The position numbers were made by a program, and so were the translations under genes. A DNA stretch of 64,000 bases. Source: Halieaceae bacterium. Lineage in GTDB: Bacteria; Pseudomonadota; Gammaproteobacteria; Pseudomonadales; Halieaceae. This document shows, piece after piece, positions 26,182 through 35,751 of this stretch (its first letter is position 1; each line of letters starts with the position of its first letter). The stretch spans positions 1 to 64,000 of the forward strand of contig JANQLM010000014.1 of the NCBI GenBank assembly GCA_028280635.1. Reading direction: 5' to 3'. Under the pieces are notes generated by a model, which did no database searches, was not told the origin of the DNA, and saw only the letters and a list, made by a program, of their open reading frames with translations.

Positions 26182-26306
26182 GTGTATCTCTCCTTGCATT
26201 TTGCACAGGTCATCCCGCTGATAGATCAACTGATCTCGCGTTCGCTGGGCGGGAGTTTTGTTCACACTATACTATTCGGCTGTTGCCGCTATGGGGGAAT
26301 AGCACC

Positions 26307-27437
26307 ATGCTCAATCGCGCCTTTGCCATCCTGGCACTGCTGTCTGCAACGCTGCCGGCCCACGCTGACCTACCCTTTGGCGTAAAGGAGATGGCCCGCT
26401 TTGACCAGCCCTGGGCCATGGACTTCCTGCCCGACGGCCGCCTGCTGGTGACCGAGAAGAAGGGCAGCCTGTTCATTGTCGACCCCGAGGGCAACAAACA
26501 GCCGGTAGGCGGCGAGCCCGACGTTGACTTCGGCGGCCAGGGCGGTTTCGGTGATGTGCTGGTACACCCGGATTTCGGGAAGAACAGCATCTTGTACCTG
26601 AGCTACGCCGAGGCCGGCGTCGGCGATACCCGGGGGGCCGTGGTGGCGCGGGCCAAACTCGACCCGGAAGGTGAGCGACCGATGCTCTTGGACATCGAGG
26701 TGATCTGGCGGCAGTATCCCAAGGTGCTGGGCCGTGGCCACTACGGCCACCGCCTGTTGATCGATACCGACGGCTACCTGTGGATTACCTCCGGCGACCG
26801 GCAGAAGTTCACGCCGGCCCAGGACATGCAGTCCAACATCGGCAAGATCCTGCGCCTGAACCAGGACGGCTCCATTCCGGAGGATAACCCCTTCGTGGAT
26901 TACCTGGAGAGCGATCCCAACGTTGACGACGAGGCGGTGTATGGCGAGATCTGGGCCCTGGGCGTGCGCAACCCGCTGGGCATTGCGCAGGCGCCGGACG
27001 GGCGCATCTGGGAAGTGGAGATGGGGCCCCTGCACGGCGATGAGATTAATCTCGTGAAGCGTGGCGCCAACTACGGCTATCCGATAGTGTCCAACGGTGA
27101 TCACTACGACGGCCGGGAAATCCTCGACCATGACGCCCGCCCGGAATTCGATGCCCCGGCCATCTGGTGGGACCCGACCATCGCCCCCGGCGACATGATC
27201 ATCTACAACGGCAAGATGTTCCGCGACTGGCGCGGCGATGCCCTGGTGGCGGGCCTGGCTTCGCGGGCCATCATCCGCGTGGAGTTGAACAGGGACGGCA
27301 GCGCGGAAGAAGTCGAGCGCTACGAACTGGGCCAGCGCATCCGCGCGTTGGGAGAGGGCCCGGACGGCGCCGTCTGGGTGCTGGAAGATGAACGCCGCGA
27401 CCAGGGCGGCCGGCTGTTGAAACTGACTCCGCGGTAG
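26307..27437 (+). CDS. PQQ-dependent soluble aldose sugar dehydrogenase-like protein
   Basis: 376 aa from the ATG at 26307 (MLNRAFAILALL), which begins a signal peptide ending near AHAD. FDQPWAMDFLPDGRLLVTEKKG, GHYGHRLLIDTDGYLWITSGDR and EIWALGVRNPLGI are the hallmark blades of the GDH-B/YliI six-bladed propeller. GRGHYGHRL lies where the catalytic His is expected. Such enzymes oxidise aldoses in the periplasm with pyrroloquinoline quinone. No PQQ biosynthesis genes are in the window. It converges with recQ (10 bp between stops). Confidence 0.92.
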   Translation: MLNRAFAILALLSATLPAHADLPFGVKEMARFDQPWAMDFLPDGRLLVTEKKGSLFIVDPEGNKQPVGGEPDVDFGGQGGFGDVLVHPDFGKNSILYLSYAEAGVGDTRGAVVARAKLDPEGERPMLLDIEVIWRQYPKVLGRGHYGHRLLIDTDGYLWITSGDRQKFTPAQDMQSNIGKILRLNQDGSIPEDNPFVDYLESDPNVDDEAVYGEIWALGVRNPLGIAQAPDGRIWEVEMGPLHGDEINLVKRGANYGYPIVSNGDHYDGREILDHDARPEFDAPAIWWDPTIAPGDMIIYNGKMFRDWRGDALVAGLASRAIIRVELNRDGSAEEVERYELGQRIRALGEGPDGAVWVLEDERRDQGGRLLKLTPR

Positions 27438-27447
27438 CGCCGAGGGC

Positions 27448-29271
27448 CTAGGCCGTCAGGTCGGATTCCTGCGGCACCAGGCCCTTCTGATCGGCGATGA
27501 CCCGCAGGAACACCTCGCCGTATTTGTCGAGCTTGCGCTGGCCCACACCGCCGAGCTCGCTGAACTGGCTCATGCTGGTGGGCTGCGTGACGCACATTTC
27601 CTGCAGTGTGCTGTCGTGGAAGATCACATAGGGCGGCACACCCTGGGCCTCGGCGAGCCGGCGGCGGCAGTCCCGCAGGGCCTCCCACAGGCCGACATCG
27701 AGATTTTCAGGCAGCGGCGTTTTGGTCTGCCGTTTGGCCGCCGTCTGTTTCACTTCGCGGCGCAGGTCGATGGATTCCTCGCCCTTCAGCAGCGGCCGGC
27801 ATTTCGGTTCCAGCCGCAGGGAGCCGAAGCCCTCCAGGTCCACGCTGAAGTAGCCGCGCGCCACCAGTTGCCGGAACACCGAACGCCACTGGTTCGCATC
27901 CAGGTCCCTGCCGACACCGTGGGTGGGCAGCAGGTGGTGGTCCCACTGGAAAATGCGGTCGTTCTCGGCGCCTCTCAGCACATCGATCAGATGATTCACG
28001 CCAAAGCGCTGGCCGGTGCGGTAGGCGGCACTCAGGGCCATGCGTGCGGCTTCGGTGCCGTCCCAGGTGTCCACCGGGTTGAGGCAGGTATCGCAGTTGC
28101 CGCAGGGTTCAGGTAACTCCTCGCCAAAGTAGCCCAACAGCGCCTGGCGCCGGCAGCTGGTGATCTCACACAGGCCCAGCATGGCGTTGAGGCGATGCTG
28201 CTCGGCGCGTTTGTGCTCCTCACTGCCCTCGGAGTTGGCCATCATCTGCCGCAGCTTGATCACGTCCTGCAGGCCGTAGACCATCCAGGCATCGGCGGGC
28301 TGGCCGTCGCGGCCCGCGCGGCCGGTTTCCTGGTAGTAGCTTTCCACGGTCTTGGGCAGGTCCAGGTGGGCGACGAAACGCACATCCGGCTTGTCGATGC
28401 CCATGCCAAAGGCGATGGTGGCGACCACGATGACCCCGTCTTCTTTCAAAAAGCGGGACTGGTGGTAGGCACGCATCTCACTGGACAGGCCCGCGTGGTA
28501 GGGCAGGGCGGTGAAGCCTTCCTCGCACAGCCAGGCGGCAATTTGCTCGGTCTTGTTGCGGGACAGGCAGTAGACGATGCCGGCGTCATTGGGGTGCTCG
28601 TTCTTGAGGAACTTGAGCAGTTGGGTCTTCGGGTTGTGCCGCGGGGCAATCCGGTAACAGATATTGGGCCGGTCGAAGCCGGCGATAAACTGCCGGGCCT
28701 CTCCCAGGTCCAGCCGGCTGACAATCTCGGCCCGGGTGCGGGCATCGGCGGTGGCGGTGAGTGCGATGCGGGGTACGGCGGGGAACTGCTCGTGCAGCAG
28801 CGTGAGTTTCAGATAGTCCGACCGGAAATCGTGCCCCCACTGGCTCACGCAGTGGGCTTCATCGATGGCAAACAGGGCCAGCCGGCTTTGCGCCAGCAGT
28901 TCCAACATGCGCGGCTGGTTGAGCCGCTCCGGGGCGATGTACAAAAGGTCCAGCTCGCCTGTCAGCAACTGCTGCTCCACTGCCTCCGCCTCGAAGGGCG
29001 GCAGAGTGGAGTTCAGGAAACTGGCGCGGATGCCCAATTGCTTCAGCGCATCCACCTGATCCTGCATCAGGGCAATCAGCGGTGAGATGACGATGGCGCA
29101 ACCATCCCGGGCCAGCGCCGGCACCTGGTAGCACAGGGACTTGCCTCCGCCGGTGGGCATCAGCACCAGTGCGTCACCACCGGCCAGCACGGTATCGATA
29201 ATCTCGCCCTGGGGTGGGCGGAATTCGGCGTAGCCGAAGGTGTTCTGGAGGATTTGCTTTGGTTTCGGCAT
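27448..29271 (-). CDS. recQ: ATP-dependent DNA helicase RecQ
   Basis: 607 aa, close to the E. coli length. [17 protein letters not shown] is the Walker A box, [14 protein letters not shown] the DEAH box, and [12 protein letters not shown] motif VI. The RQC zinc site is visible ([17 protein letters not shown]...CGNCDTC). A C-terminal HRDC domain (about residues 525-600) ends in [20 protein letters not shown]. RecQ unwinds 3'-overhang DNA in recombination and replication-fork repair. Transcribed alone. Confidence 0.97.
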   Translation of the reverse strand: MPKPKQILQNTFGYAEFRPPQGEIIDTVLAGGDALVLMPTGGGKSLCYQVPALARDGCAIVISPLIALMQDQVDALKQLGIRASFLNSTLPPFEAEAVEQQLLTGELDLLYIAPERLNQPRMLELLAQSRLALFAIDEAHCVSQWGHDFRSDYLKLTLLHEQFPAVPRIALTATADARTRAEIVSRLDLGEARQFIAGFDRPNICYRIAPRHNPKTQLLKFLKNEHPNDAGIVYCLSRNKTEQIAAWLCEEGFTALPYHAGLSSEMRAYHQSRFLKEDGVIVVATIAFGMGIDKPDVRFVAHLDLPKTVESYYQETGRAGRDGQPADAWMVYGLQDVIKLRQMMANSEGSEEHKRAEQHRLNAMLGLCEITSCRRQALLGYFGEELPEPCGNCDTCLNPVDTWDGTEAARMALSAAYRTGQRFGVNHLIDVLRGAENDRIFQWDHHLLPTHGVGRDLDANQWRSVFRQLVARGYFSVDLEGFGSLRLEPKCRPLLKGEESIDLRREVKQTAAKRQTKTPLPENLDVGLWEALRDCRRRLAEAQGVPPYVIFHDSTLQEMCVTQPTSMSQFSELGGVGQRKLDKYGEVFLRVIADQKGLVPQESDLTA

Positions 29272-29407
29272 GGCCGGGTTGTTTTTACTTCAGCCCCGAT
29301 TATGCAGCATCGGTGGGTTGAAGTAACCGAGCCGGCACGGTGCATTTTCATCTGGACCGATCGTGTTGTTCGTTGCATATTAGCCCTGCCGCCAGGCACC
29401 GTGGCTT

Positions 29408-31591
29408 GTGAGTACCCATGGGCGCGCGGGCGGAGTCTTCGTGGTATTGAGGCTGCTTGTAGTGAACAGGGACGTGTCGGATTCTTCCCACCAGGGCCAG
29501 TTTTGCGCCAGGTGGCTCATCAGGAGAGTATTTGCACTAACGGCGCTACTCTCGCTGTCCGGGTGCTTCGTGGTCGAGCTGAACGGACCTGTCGCGGGCG
29601 CCATCATCGAGCTGTCGGAATTGCGCAATCCCGGCGTGGTATTGCGGCGTGAACGCTCGAGTGACGACCGGGAGATGATTGATGAGCTGGGCGAGCAGGC
29701 CTGGGACGAGCTTCCCGATGTGTTCCAGATTCTGAGTCTGGGAACTTTCGAGCTGGGCTACGACGCTATTGACCCGGACAAGCTCTACCTCCTGACGGCC
29801 TCGGGCGGTACCGATGTCGACCACGACCTCGACAACGTCCGCTTCAACACTTTTCAAAGACTCCGGGGCGAGCTTTATGCGATCACCTCGGGTGAGCAGC
29901 TCATTGAACTTGGAAACTCTTCCGGGCGTGTCAACCTGGCCACAACCGCCCTGTATAGCCTGTTGCAGCCAATGCTGGGTGAGCTGACCGATGGTGAAAT
30001 CCTGGAACTGCTGGACGCGTACTCGGCGCGCATGCTCAGCGATGTAAACCGTGACGGCCGTGTGACCTACGACGACGCCCTGCGCTGGAGCCGCGGTTTC
30101 CATCTGGCGGCGTTTCGGCATGATGCGGTTGCATTCGACTCGCTGATTGAACTGGTGAACCGGCCCAATACCTTACCCAGTCAGATTGCCGCTACCTACG
30201 CAGTGACCGGTGTTCTGGTGGAGGACGAGAAGCTCCTGTCGTGCATGCTGGAGTCGAACATACTGTGGGACAGTGAACAGGACACGCTGAGCTGCCCGGC
30301 GCGGAGTATTCAAAGCCTGCAGGGCCTGTCCGGCTTTCCACAGATTCAGCATGTTGACCTGTCCGGCAATGGACTGACGGCAGCCGACCTCGAGACGCTT
30401 CGCCTCATGGAAGATCTAGTGTCCATTAATCTGCAGCAGAACCAACTGCGGGGTCTTGCGGATCTCGGTAGCAAACCTGATCTCAAGACTCTAAATCTCG
30501 CAGACACGGGTATCGAAAGTATTGCCTGGCTGGCGGCTCTACCGGCCCTGGAGGAGCTGACGCTTTCCGGCGGGCACCTTGAAAATATCGAAGCTTTGGC
30601 CGGTGCTGTGAACCTGCAGTCTCTGGTGATTCGCGGGCAGGCCAACGTCACTGACTGGTCCGTGCTGAGTAATTTCTCAAAGCTGACCCGTCTGGAACTA
30701 CCGGGCTCTGGTGTCAGGGATGTGTCTTCCCTGGCTGAGCTCACCAGGCTGGAAGAGTTGCGTATGCCCAGCCTCAACACCGAAGCCTTCGACACGCTGC
30801 ACATGCTGGCTGGCCTTACCCGATTGCGCGTGCTGGACCTGAGCCTCAGCCGGGTCGAGGACATCAGTTTTGTTGCTGACATGAGGGAGCTTCGCGAGCT
30901 CTACCTGCAAGATTCCCGGGCCGGGGACTGGAGCGCACTGGCGGGCCTGTCAAAACTCGAGATACTGGACCTCGGCGACATTGGCGCAGGCATCGACGCC
31001 AGCCCGCTGGCAGGCCTGACAGCGTTGCGCTACCTCGATATTCACGGCGCCTTCTGCCTGGGTACGGAGACCCTGCGCGGGCTGACCAGGCTGGAGTGGC
31101 TCTCCATCGAAGGCTGCCAGCTATCGGATATCAGCTTTCTGGCCAACATGTTGGAGCTGAAAACCTTGATCATGAGCCGCCAGAGTGCGGAGCTTGAGAA
31201 CGTCGATGCCCTGGCGAATCTGGTGAGGCTGGAAACGCTCAAGATGTGGAGCCTGGATCTCGACAACATTGACGGCCTGTCTGGCCTCTCGATGCTTACC
31301 GTCCTCGAGATGACGGATACCGATGTCGCGCAGGCCTACGGGCCGCTGGCAAATCTCTTCGCCCTGGAGGTTCTGTTTCTGGACAGCACGGAAATCAGAG
31401 ACCTGAGCCCGCTCTCGGGCCTGCGGAATTTACGGGACCTGTTGCTTATCAATAGCTGGCTGCTGACCGATGCAACCCCGCTTTACCCGCTTACCAACCT
31501 GGTTTCCCTGCGCATTGGTCCTTACATCAGCAACGACGACATTGAGGCCTTGCGGCAGGCGTTGCCCGCCACCAGCGTCAACGGCAGCTAG
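29408..31591 (+). CDS. Internalin-type leucine-rich-repeat lipoprotein
   Basis: 727 aa from a GTG at 29408; a later start (for example another GTG near 29458) is possible because no good ribosome site marks either. A hydrophobic segment ends in LSLSGC, a lipobox, followed by FVVELNGPVAG. The N-terminal third is helical and holds DVNRDGRVTYDD at about residue 214, an EF-hand/dockerin-like Ca2+ loop. From about residue 300 to 715 there are some 17 repeats of 22-24 aa with an LxxLxxLxLxxxxLxxLxxL pattern, the SDS22/internalin type. It is likely a surface or periplasmic binding protein. It converges with another large lipoprotein. Confidence 0.8.
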   Translation: MSTHGRAGGVFVVLRLLVVNRDVSDSSHQGQFCARWLIRRVFALTALLSLSGCFVVELNGPVAGAIIELSELRNPGVVLRRERSSDDREMIDELGEQAWDELPDVFQILSLGTFELGYDAIDPDKLYLLTASGGTDVDHDLDNVRFNTFQRLRGELYAITSGEQLIELGNSSGRVNLATTALYSLLQPMLGELTDGEILELLDAYSARMLSDVNRDGRVTYDDALRWSRGFHLAAFRHDAVAFDSLIELVNRPNTLPSQIAATYAVTGVLVEDEKLLSCMLESNILWDSEQDTLSCPARSIQSLQGLSGFPQIQHVDLSGNGLTAADLETLRLMEDLVSINLQQNQLRGLADLGSKPDLKTLNLADTGIESIAWLAALPALEELTLSGGHLENIEALAGAVNLQSLVIRGQANVTDWSVLSNFSKLTRLELPGSGVRDVSSLAELTRLEELRMPSLNTEAFDTLHMLAGLTRLRVLDLSLSRVEDISFVADMRELRELYLQDSRAGDWSALAGLSKLEILDLGDIGAGIDASPLAGLTALRYLDIHGAFCLGTETLRGLTRLEWLSIEGCQLSDISFLANMLELKTLIMSRQSAELENVDALANLVRLETLKMWSLDLDNIDGLSGLSMLTVLEMTDTDVAQAYGPLANLFALEVLFLDSTEIRDLSPLSGLRNLRDLLLINSWLLTDATPLYPLTNLVSLRIGPYISNDDIEALRQALPATSVNGS

Positions 31592-31599
31592 GTCCGTGG

Positions 31600-34500
31600 C
31601 TAATCGCTGCGGGGAGCAAGCTTAAGTATGTTGTCTTCGGGTGTGAGAATGCCGATCTCCCCCGGCGTTGCAACGAGTTTGCGGCCATCTCTCCACCCGG
31701 TACGAGAGTCACTGTATTCAGTTGTCGACAACAGGGCCCCATTGCTCAGGTCATGGGTATAGACGCTTGCTCTACCGCTATTCGATATACCCATGTAGTG
31801 AATACGTTGGGCCTCTGGCTCGACAAGAATCTCCCTGACATAGTAACTCGGGGTCTCGATAGCCTCGTTGGTAAACCTCTCCAGCCAGTTGAATTCGCCG
31901 AGCATCGTTTCCCGGCCCTGGCTGTCAAAAAATCTGCCGTCGCCGATGGCGACCTCGAAGGAGTTGACGCCTCTTCTTCCCTCAGTGCTCACAGCGCCCG
32001 TAGCTGTTATGCCCTCGTCTGAGAACACAGTGGGAATCAGGGTGCTATTGCCCTGGGTGCCGGCCTGGAAGTACCCGTAGAAGCTGCCATCATCATCAAA
32101 ACCGCCGGTATCCTCGTCGCAGAAGCTTGCATTCCCGGTAAGGGTCAACACCTCCTGGCGCGTGGGGCCTGTCGGCAGGCGCAAGCCGTTGCGCAACAGC
32201 CTGAAGCCTGCAAAGGCACAGCTGGAGTTGTCACCCAGCTCGAGTACTACTGTGTCCGCCTCGGTCGGCGAGCTGTAGAGTGCATCCGGCCTGACGCGAT
32301 CGGTGACGAATCCGCCGCCAAAGTCGTTAACTGAGATGAAGCTGACGGCGTTCGATTCCAGATCCACCCTGGCGATCTGTTCTGAGAACCTGGAGACGGC
32401 GTACACGAACTGGCCGCTGCCGGAGACCGCCATTCTGACGGGCTCCATGGTGATGGGTATGCTGCGTTCTATCTCCAGTGTCTGCCGGTCCAGCACCAGT
32501 ATGCTTGCACCGAGCGAGCCTGCGTCGCGGCCCGTGGCCGCAATCAGCTTGTCAGTGGCTGCGTGGTACACAATATCCTGAACGTCGCAGTCGAACTCCC
32601 TGTACCCCTGTGCATCCAGGCCGATGAAGCCTTCACAGACTGACAGGGAGGTGTCGGTAATGTCAGCTTTTTCTATGCGCAGGACCTGCTCGTTGCGCAG
32701 TGCAAACAAATAGTCGCCGGCGGATATCACCTTGGAGGTATTCCCGAGCGATATCTCGCCTTCGCCCTGTAATTGCAGGTGATCAAGCCGGTAGCGCGAT
32801 ATCCGGCTCGTGCCGAGTACGTAGATGGCGTTCTCGTCGGAGTCGAAGGCCCGGGCCTGGCTGCCAGGAAAGCTGGCCCGCTTATCGATACCCCGACCGG
32901 TAAACATACCTAAGTTGCTGTAGATCGCGTCGCCGACGGCCACGATCTGCCTGCCCATGGTGCGCCTGGACGTTTCCAGTGTCTGGATGCCGCCACTACC
33001 CAGGGTCATCAGGGTTATGCGGTTGGGTGTGCCGGCCGTGTTTACCCCCAACAAAGCGCCGCCATCTCCGAGATACACGACTTCGTCGGGGTCGCCAAAG
33101 GTGCGGCCAGGGCTCAGGCTGCGGTAGGAGCCTGGCAGTACCTGTCCCTCCCGCACGATCTGGACATCGACACTGCCAAAAGGCCGGGAACCGCCCGATT
33201 CCCAGCGCAGGGAGATCATGAATTCATTGCTTGTGACGGGAGACGCCACAAAGCTGGTCAAAACCGCGGCGCTGTCATAAAAGTGTTCGTGCACGCGCTG
33301 CAGTGTGGCCAGGCGGTAGGTGGCAATTCGACCGGACTGCTCAAAGGCGATGTGCAGGTATTGTCCGTCGTTCGACAGGGCCAGGCGGGAGGGGCTGTCA
33401 CTCAGCTCGATCAGGTCCGCCGCAACCTCGCGGCTGGGATCGAATGCCACGACACGGCCGCCTGTCTGCGAATCCGGGTTGGCAAACAGCACACGATTCC
33501 CCACGGCATCGTACACCGCGTCGCTGGCGGCCAGGCTGAGCACGCTTGCTGATACCTCATTACCGTCGGTGACCCGGTCGGGTTGGTCGCCCACCTCGAT
33601 GCCACTGAACAGGGAGCCGCGAAGAAATGCGGTGTACCTGTCGGCGGTGACGCCTGTGCTGTTATATTGCCCGCCTGCCCGTCTCAGCTCGTCGATTTCC
33701 CGGGTGGCGCCATTCATACGAATGGCTGCCCCATTCTGGTCAAAGCAGCTGTGGAAGCCCGCGATGAGTCCCAGAAGTTGATGACTGGCACAGCTTGTTC
33801 TTCCCCCCAGGGCATCACTGTCCAATTGCAGGGCAGTATCTATGGTGGCCGTATAACCCCCGAAGTCCGCGGCGTATCTGGTCAGGGAGTAATCAGACAG
33901 GGTGTCCGACGCGAAGCGGGTGCCGATGGTTGTGGATTGGGAGCCGAGGGCATAAGCCGCCAGCACCTGCCCACCGGTGGCCCCACCACGGGGGTTCCGC
34001 GCGAAACTGCCGATGGCATAGCGAAAGCTGTGTGCTCCGGTGATTTCGGCGTTGTCACCCGTGTTTACGTCAAAGTAACTGATGCCATCCCGATAATCGA
34101 TTTCTCCCTCGAGCTTGATACCCCCCGCTATAACGGCAAGGTCAAACAGCGAGACAGTGACGTGGCCGGTGAGATAGAGATTCAGGTTGCGGTCCAGACA
34201 ATCCCTCAGTTCCACCAGCAGGACATCGCCGGCGCTGGCGGTGAGCGAGCTGTCGCGATCCTCAAGCCGGGTGAAAATGCTGCCCTCACCGCTGCAGGAG
34301 TAGTCGGTATCAACAGGGGTGCGTACCGCTTCGACGCCGCGTTGCACCAGGGTGCGTGTGAAACCCAGTACGGTCTCAGTGAGCGCGAGAGACCGGGTCA
34401 GGGCTGAATAGTTGCGCTGCTGCAGTATCGCTACGGTATTGGAGGCGCTGAATTCGGGTGCGAAGCTGTCTGCCTGGCCGGCTTGCACATCCGCGTTGGG

Positions 34501-34893
34501 TTGCTCGGCGCGTATCGGGAAGACAGCGGGGGAAGTGGCGAGATAATTCTCGAATGCGGTGTTCCCGCGCAGAGCGCCGGGCGCGATTCTGCAAGGTACA
34601 GTGGCCCCGCCGCACAGGTAGCCCGGACCTTCGGCCCAGGCCTCAGCATACATGCCCGGTGCGGTTTCTATGCGGAAAGTTTCATCGAAAAACGTGTCGG
34701 CAATGTCGATGGTACAAAACTGGCCGCCCGGGCATTCGTAGCTGCCTGACTCAGAGTAGATGCGCGTTCCCGGCGGAGCCTGTAGCTCCACCTTGCACCC
34801 CGTCACTATCAATACTGCGACGGTAGCCAGCAGGCCGGCGAAGGAAGGTCTGAACAGTGTTGTCGAGAACGCTCGACCTCGAGCGGGTACCAC
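31600..34893 (-). CDS. Large beta-propeller-type lipoprotein, lineage-specific
   Basis: 1097 aa from a GTG at 34893. This start has an AAGGAG ribosome site 9 nt upstream and leads straight into a signal peptide with lipobox (AVLIVTGC), whereas the track's 1196-aa start adds 99 residues of Arg-rich sequence before the signal. After KVELQAPPGTRIYS come Cys-rich early segments (CPGGQFCTID, CGGATVPCRI). The middle and C-terminal parts contain YVTN/beta-propeller-like repeats (LALSNDGQYLHIAFEQSGRIATYRL, MAVSGSGQFVYAVSRFSEQIARVDL). The family is not otherwise recognised. An extracellular or periplasmic scaffold role is inference. It converges with the LRR gene (8 bp between stops). Confidence 0.8.
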   Translation of the reverse strand: MVPARGRAFSTTLFRPSFAGLLATVAVLIVTGCKVELQAPPGTRIYSESGSYECPGGQFCTIDIADTFFDETFRIETAPGMYAEAWAEGPGYLCGGATVPCRIAPGALRGNTAFENYLATSPAVFPIRAEQPNADVQAGQADSFAPEFSASNTVAILQQRNYSALTRSLALTETVLGFTRTLVQRGVEAVRTPVDTDYSCSGEGSIFTRLEDRDSSLTASAGDVLLVELRDCLDRNLNLYLTGHVTVSLFDLAVIAGGIKLEGEIDYRDGISYFDVNTGDNAEITGAHSFRYAIGSFARNPRGGATGGQVLAAYALGSQSTTIGTRFASDTLSDYSLTRYAADFGGYTATIDTALQLDSDALGGRTSCASHQLLGLIAGFHSCFDQNGAAIRMNGATREIDELRRAGGQYNSTGVTADRYTAFLRGSLFSGIEVGDQPDRVTDGNEVSASVLSLAASDAVYDAVGNRVLFANPDSQTGGRVVAFDPSREVAADLIELSDSPSRLALSNDGQYLHIAFEQSGRIATYRLATLQRVHEHFYDSAAVLTSFVASPVTSNEFMISLRWESGGSRPFGSVDVQIVREGQVLPGSYRSLSPGRTFGDPDEVVYLGDGGALLGVNTAGTPNRITLMTLGSGGIQTLETSRRTMGRQIVAVGDAIYSNLGMFTGRGIDKRASFPGSQARAFDSDENAIYVLGTSRISRYRLDHLQLQGEGEISLGNTSKVISAGDYLFALRNEQVLRIEKADITDTSLSVCEGFIGLDAQGYREFDCDVQDIVYHAATDKLIAATGRDAGSLGASILVLDRQTLEIERSIPITMEPVRMAVSGSGQFVYAVSRFSEQIARVDLESNAVSFISVNDFGGGFVTDRVRPDALYSSPTEADTVVLELGDNSSCAFAGFRLLRNGLRLPTGPTRQEVLTLTGNASFCDEDTGGFDDDGSFYGYFQAGTQGNSTLIPTVFSDEGITATGAVSTEGRRGVNSFEVAIGDGRFFDSQGRETMLGEFNWLERFTNEAIETPSYYVREILVEPEAQRIHYMGISNSGRASVYTHDLSNGALLSTTEYSDSRTGWRDGRKLVATPGEIGILTPEDNILKLAPRSD

Positions 34894-35236
34894 GTTGGGG
34901 AACTCCTTATCATCACGCACAACAGACGCGCGTGAACCTCTCCAATGACAATAGTGTGCACGCAACAGCGGAGATTCGCCACCCAGGCTGCGCTTGGCAG
35001 GCGCATGTAGTGCCCTGGATCGAGCTGCCTCGCGCTGGCGAATTGCCAGCACCCCGCGGTGCCCTGCAACACCTTCCTGTACGAGTGAAAGTGGCTGATA
35101 CTCCACTCGATATCGCTTAGCCGGGAACCGATGAAGCCCGCAGCCTCGGCGGCACGGCAGATGTCCAGCGCGGATTGCCGTCGATGGCAATGCTGCTGGC
35201 GAAGGCCGGTGCAGCTTTCTTGGATGACTCTCCCTA
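34894..35236. other. Non-coding leader region upstream of the propeller lipoprotein
   Basis: These 343 bp lie between the start of the minus-strand lipoprotein and the end of the limonene-epoxide-hydrolase-like gene. They fall inside the 1196-aa ORF of the track, but the translated peptide is Arg/His-rich with no domain. The region should hold the lipoprotein promoter; I found no clean -35/-10 pair. Confidence 0.5.
34903..34908 (-). promoter_or_regulatory. Shine-Dalgarno AAGGAG deciding the GTG start at 34893
   Basis: On the minus strand AAGGAG is followed by TTCCCCAAC and then GTG, a 9-nt spacing. This site places the start of the large lipoprotein 99 codons inside the longest ORF. Confidence 0.75.
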
Positions 35237-35632
35237 TTATTGTTGGGATTGTTGCGCCGCCTGGGCCTTCTCCATCTGCGACGTTAGGGTGGCCAGGTCG
35301 AAGTAGTCACGCCAGGCGCGAATCTTGCCATTCTCAATTTCGAAGGTGCCCATCACCGGCATCACCAACTTGTAGTCACCCGGCAGCAGGAAGTTGTCGA
35401 TGCGCTCGGTGAGTACCTTGTTGCCATTTTCGGCGATGCTCAATACCTCCCAGTCGACCCCGGTCAGCTCCATGCCGTGGCGAAGCGCGGGTTCTACCAC
35501 GGCCTTGCCTTCCAGCCGTTCCATGGGAATGTTGTCGTAGACAATGTCGTCGGTGAGGGCATCGATCACCGCGTCCATATCCATGCGGTTCCAGGCGTCG
35601 ATGAAGTCCAGCACAATCTGCGTATTGCTCAT
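35237..35632 (-). CDS. Limonene-1,2-epoxide-hydrolase-like (SnoaL-fold) protein
   Basis: 131 aa. IVYDNIPM (Tyr, Asn), LTERIDNF (Arg, Asp) and AWRDYFDL (Asp) correspond to the five active-site residues of limonene-1,2-epoxide hydrolase (Tyr53, Asn55, Arg99, Asp101, Asp132 in the Rhodococcus enzyme), and all five appear present. That suggests a working epoxide hydrolase rather than a generic SnoaL fold. A paralog with the same residues lies at 60832-61209. The tail is Gln-rich (QAAQQSQQ). Epoxide substrates could come from the P450s of this window; that link is inference. Confidence 0.85.
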   Translation of the reverse strand: MSNTQIVLDFIDAWNRMDMDAVIDALTDDIVYDNIPMERLEGKAVVEPALRHGMELTGVDWEVLSIAENGNKVLTERIDNFLLPGDYKLVMPVMGTFEIENGKIRAWRDYFDLATLTSQMEKAQAAQQSQQ

Positions 35633-35751
35633 GAATCACTCCCGGGTTGGCTGCCGCCGGGTGCACTCCGGCGGCGGTAGTGGGGAGGCAGTATAGCCCC
35701 AGGTGCGGGGCATGGGTGACTGGCTCGCCGCTGCGGGTGAGCGCGATGCAG

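Noticed and set aside
34894-35190. Extra 99 N-terminal residues of the propeller lipoprotein
   Set aside because: They would precede a signal peptide, are Arg/His-rich, and a good Shine-Dalgarno/GTG start lies just before the signal.
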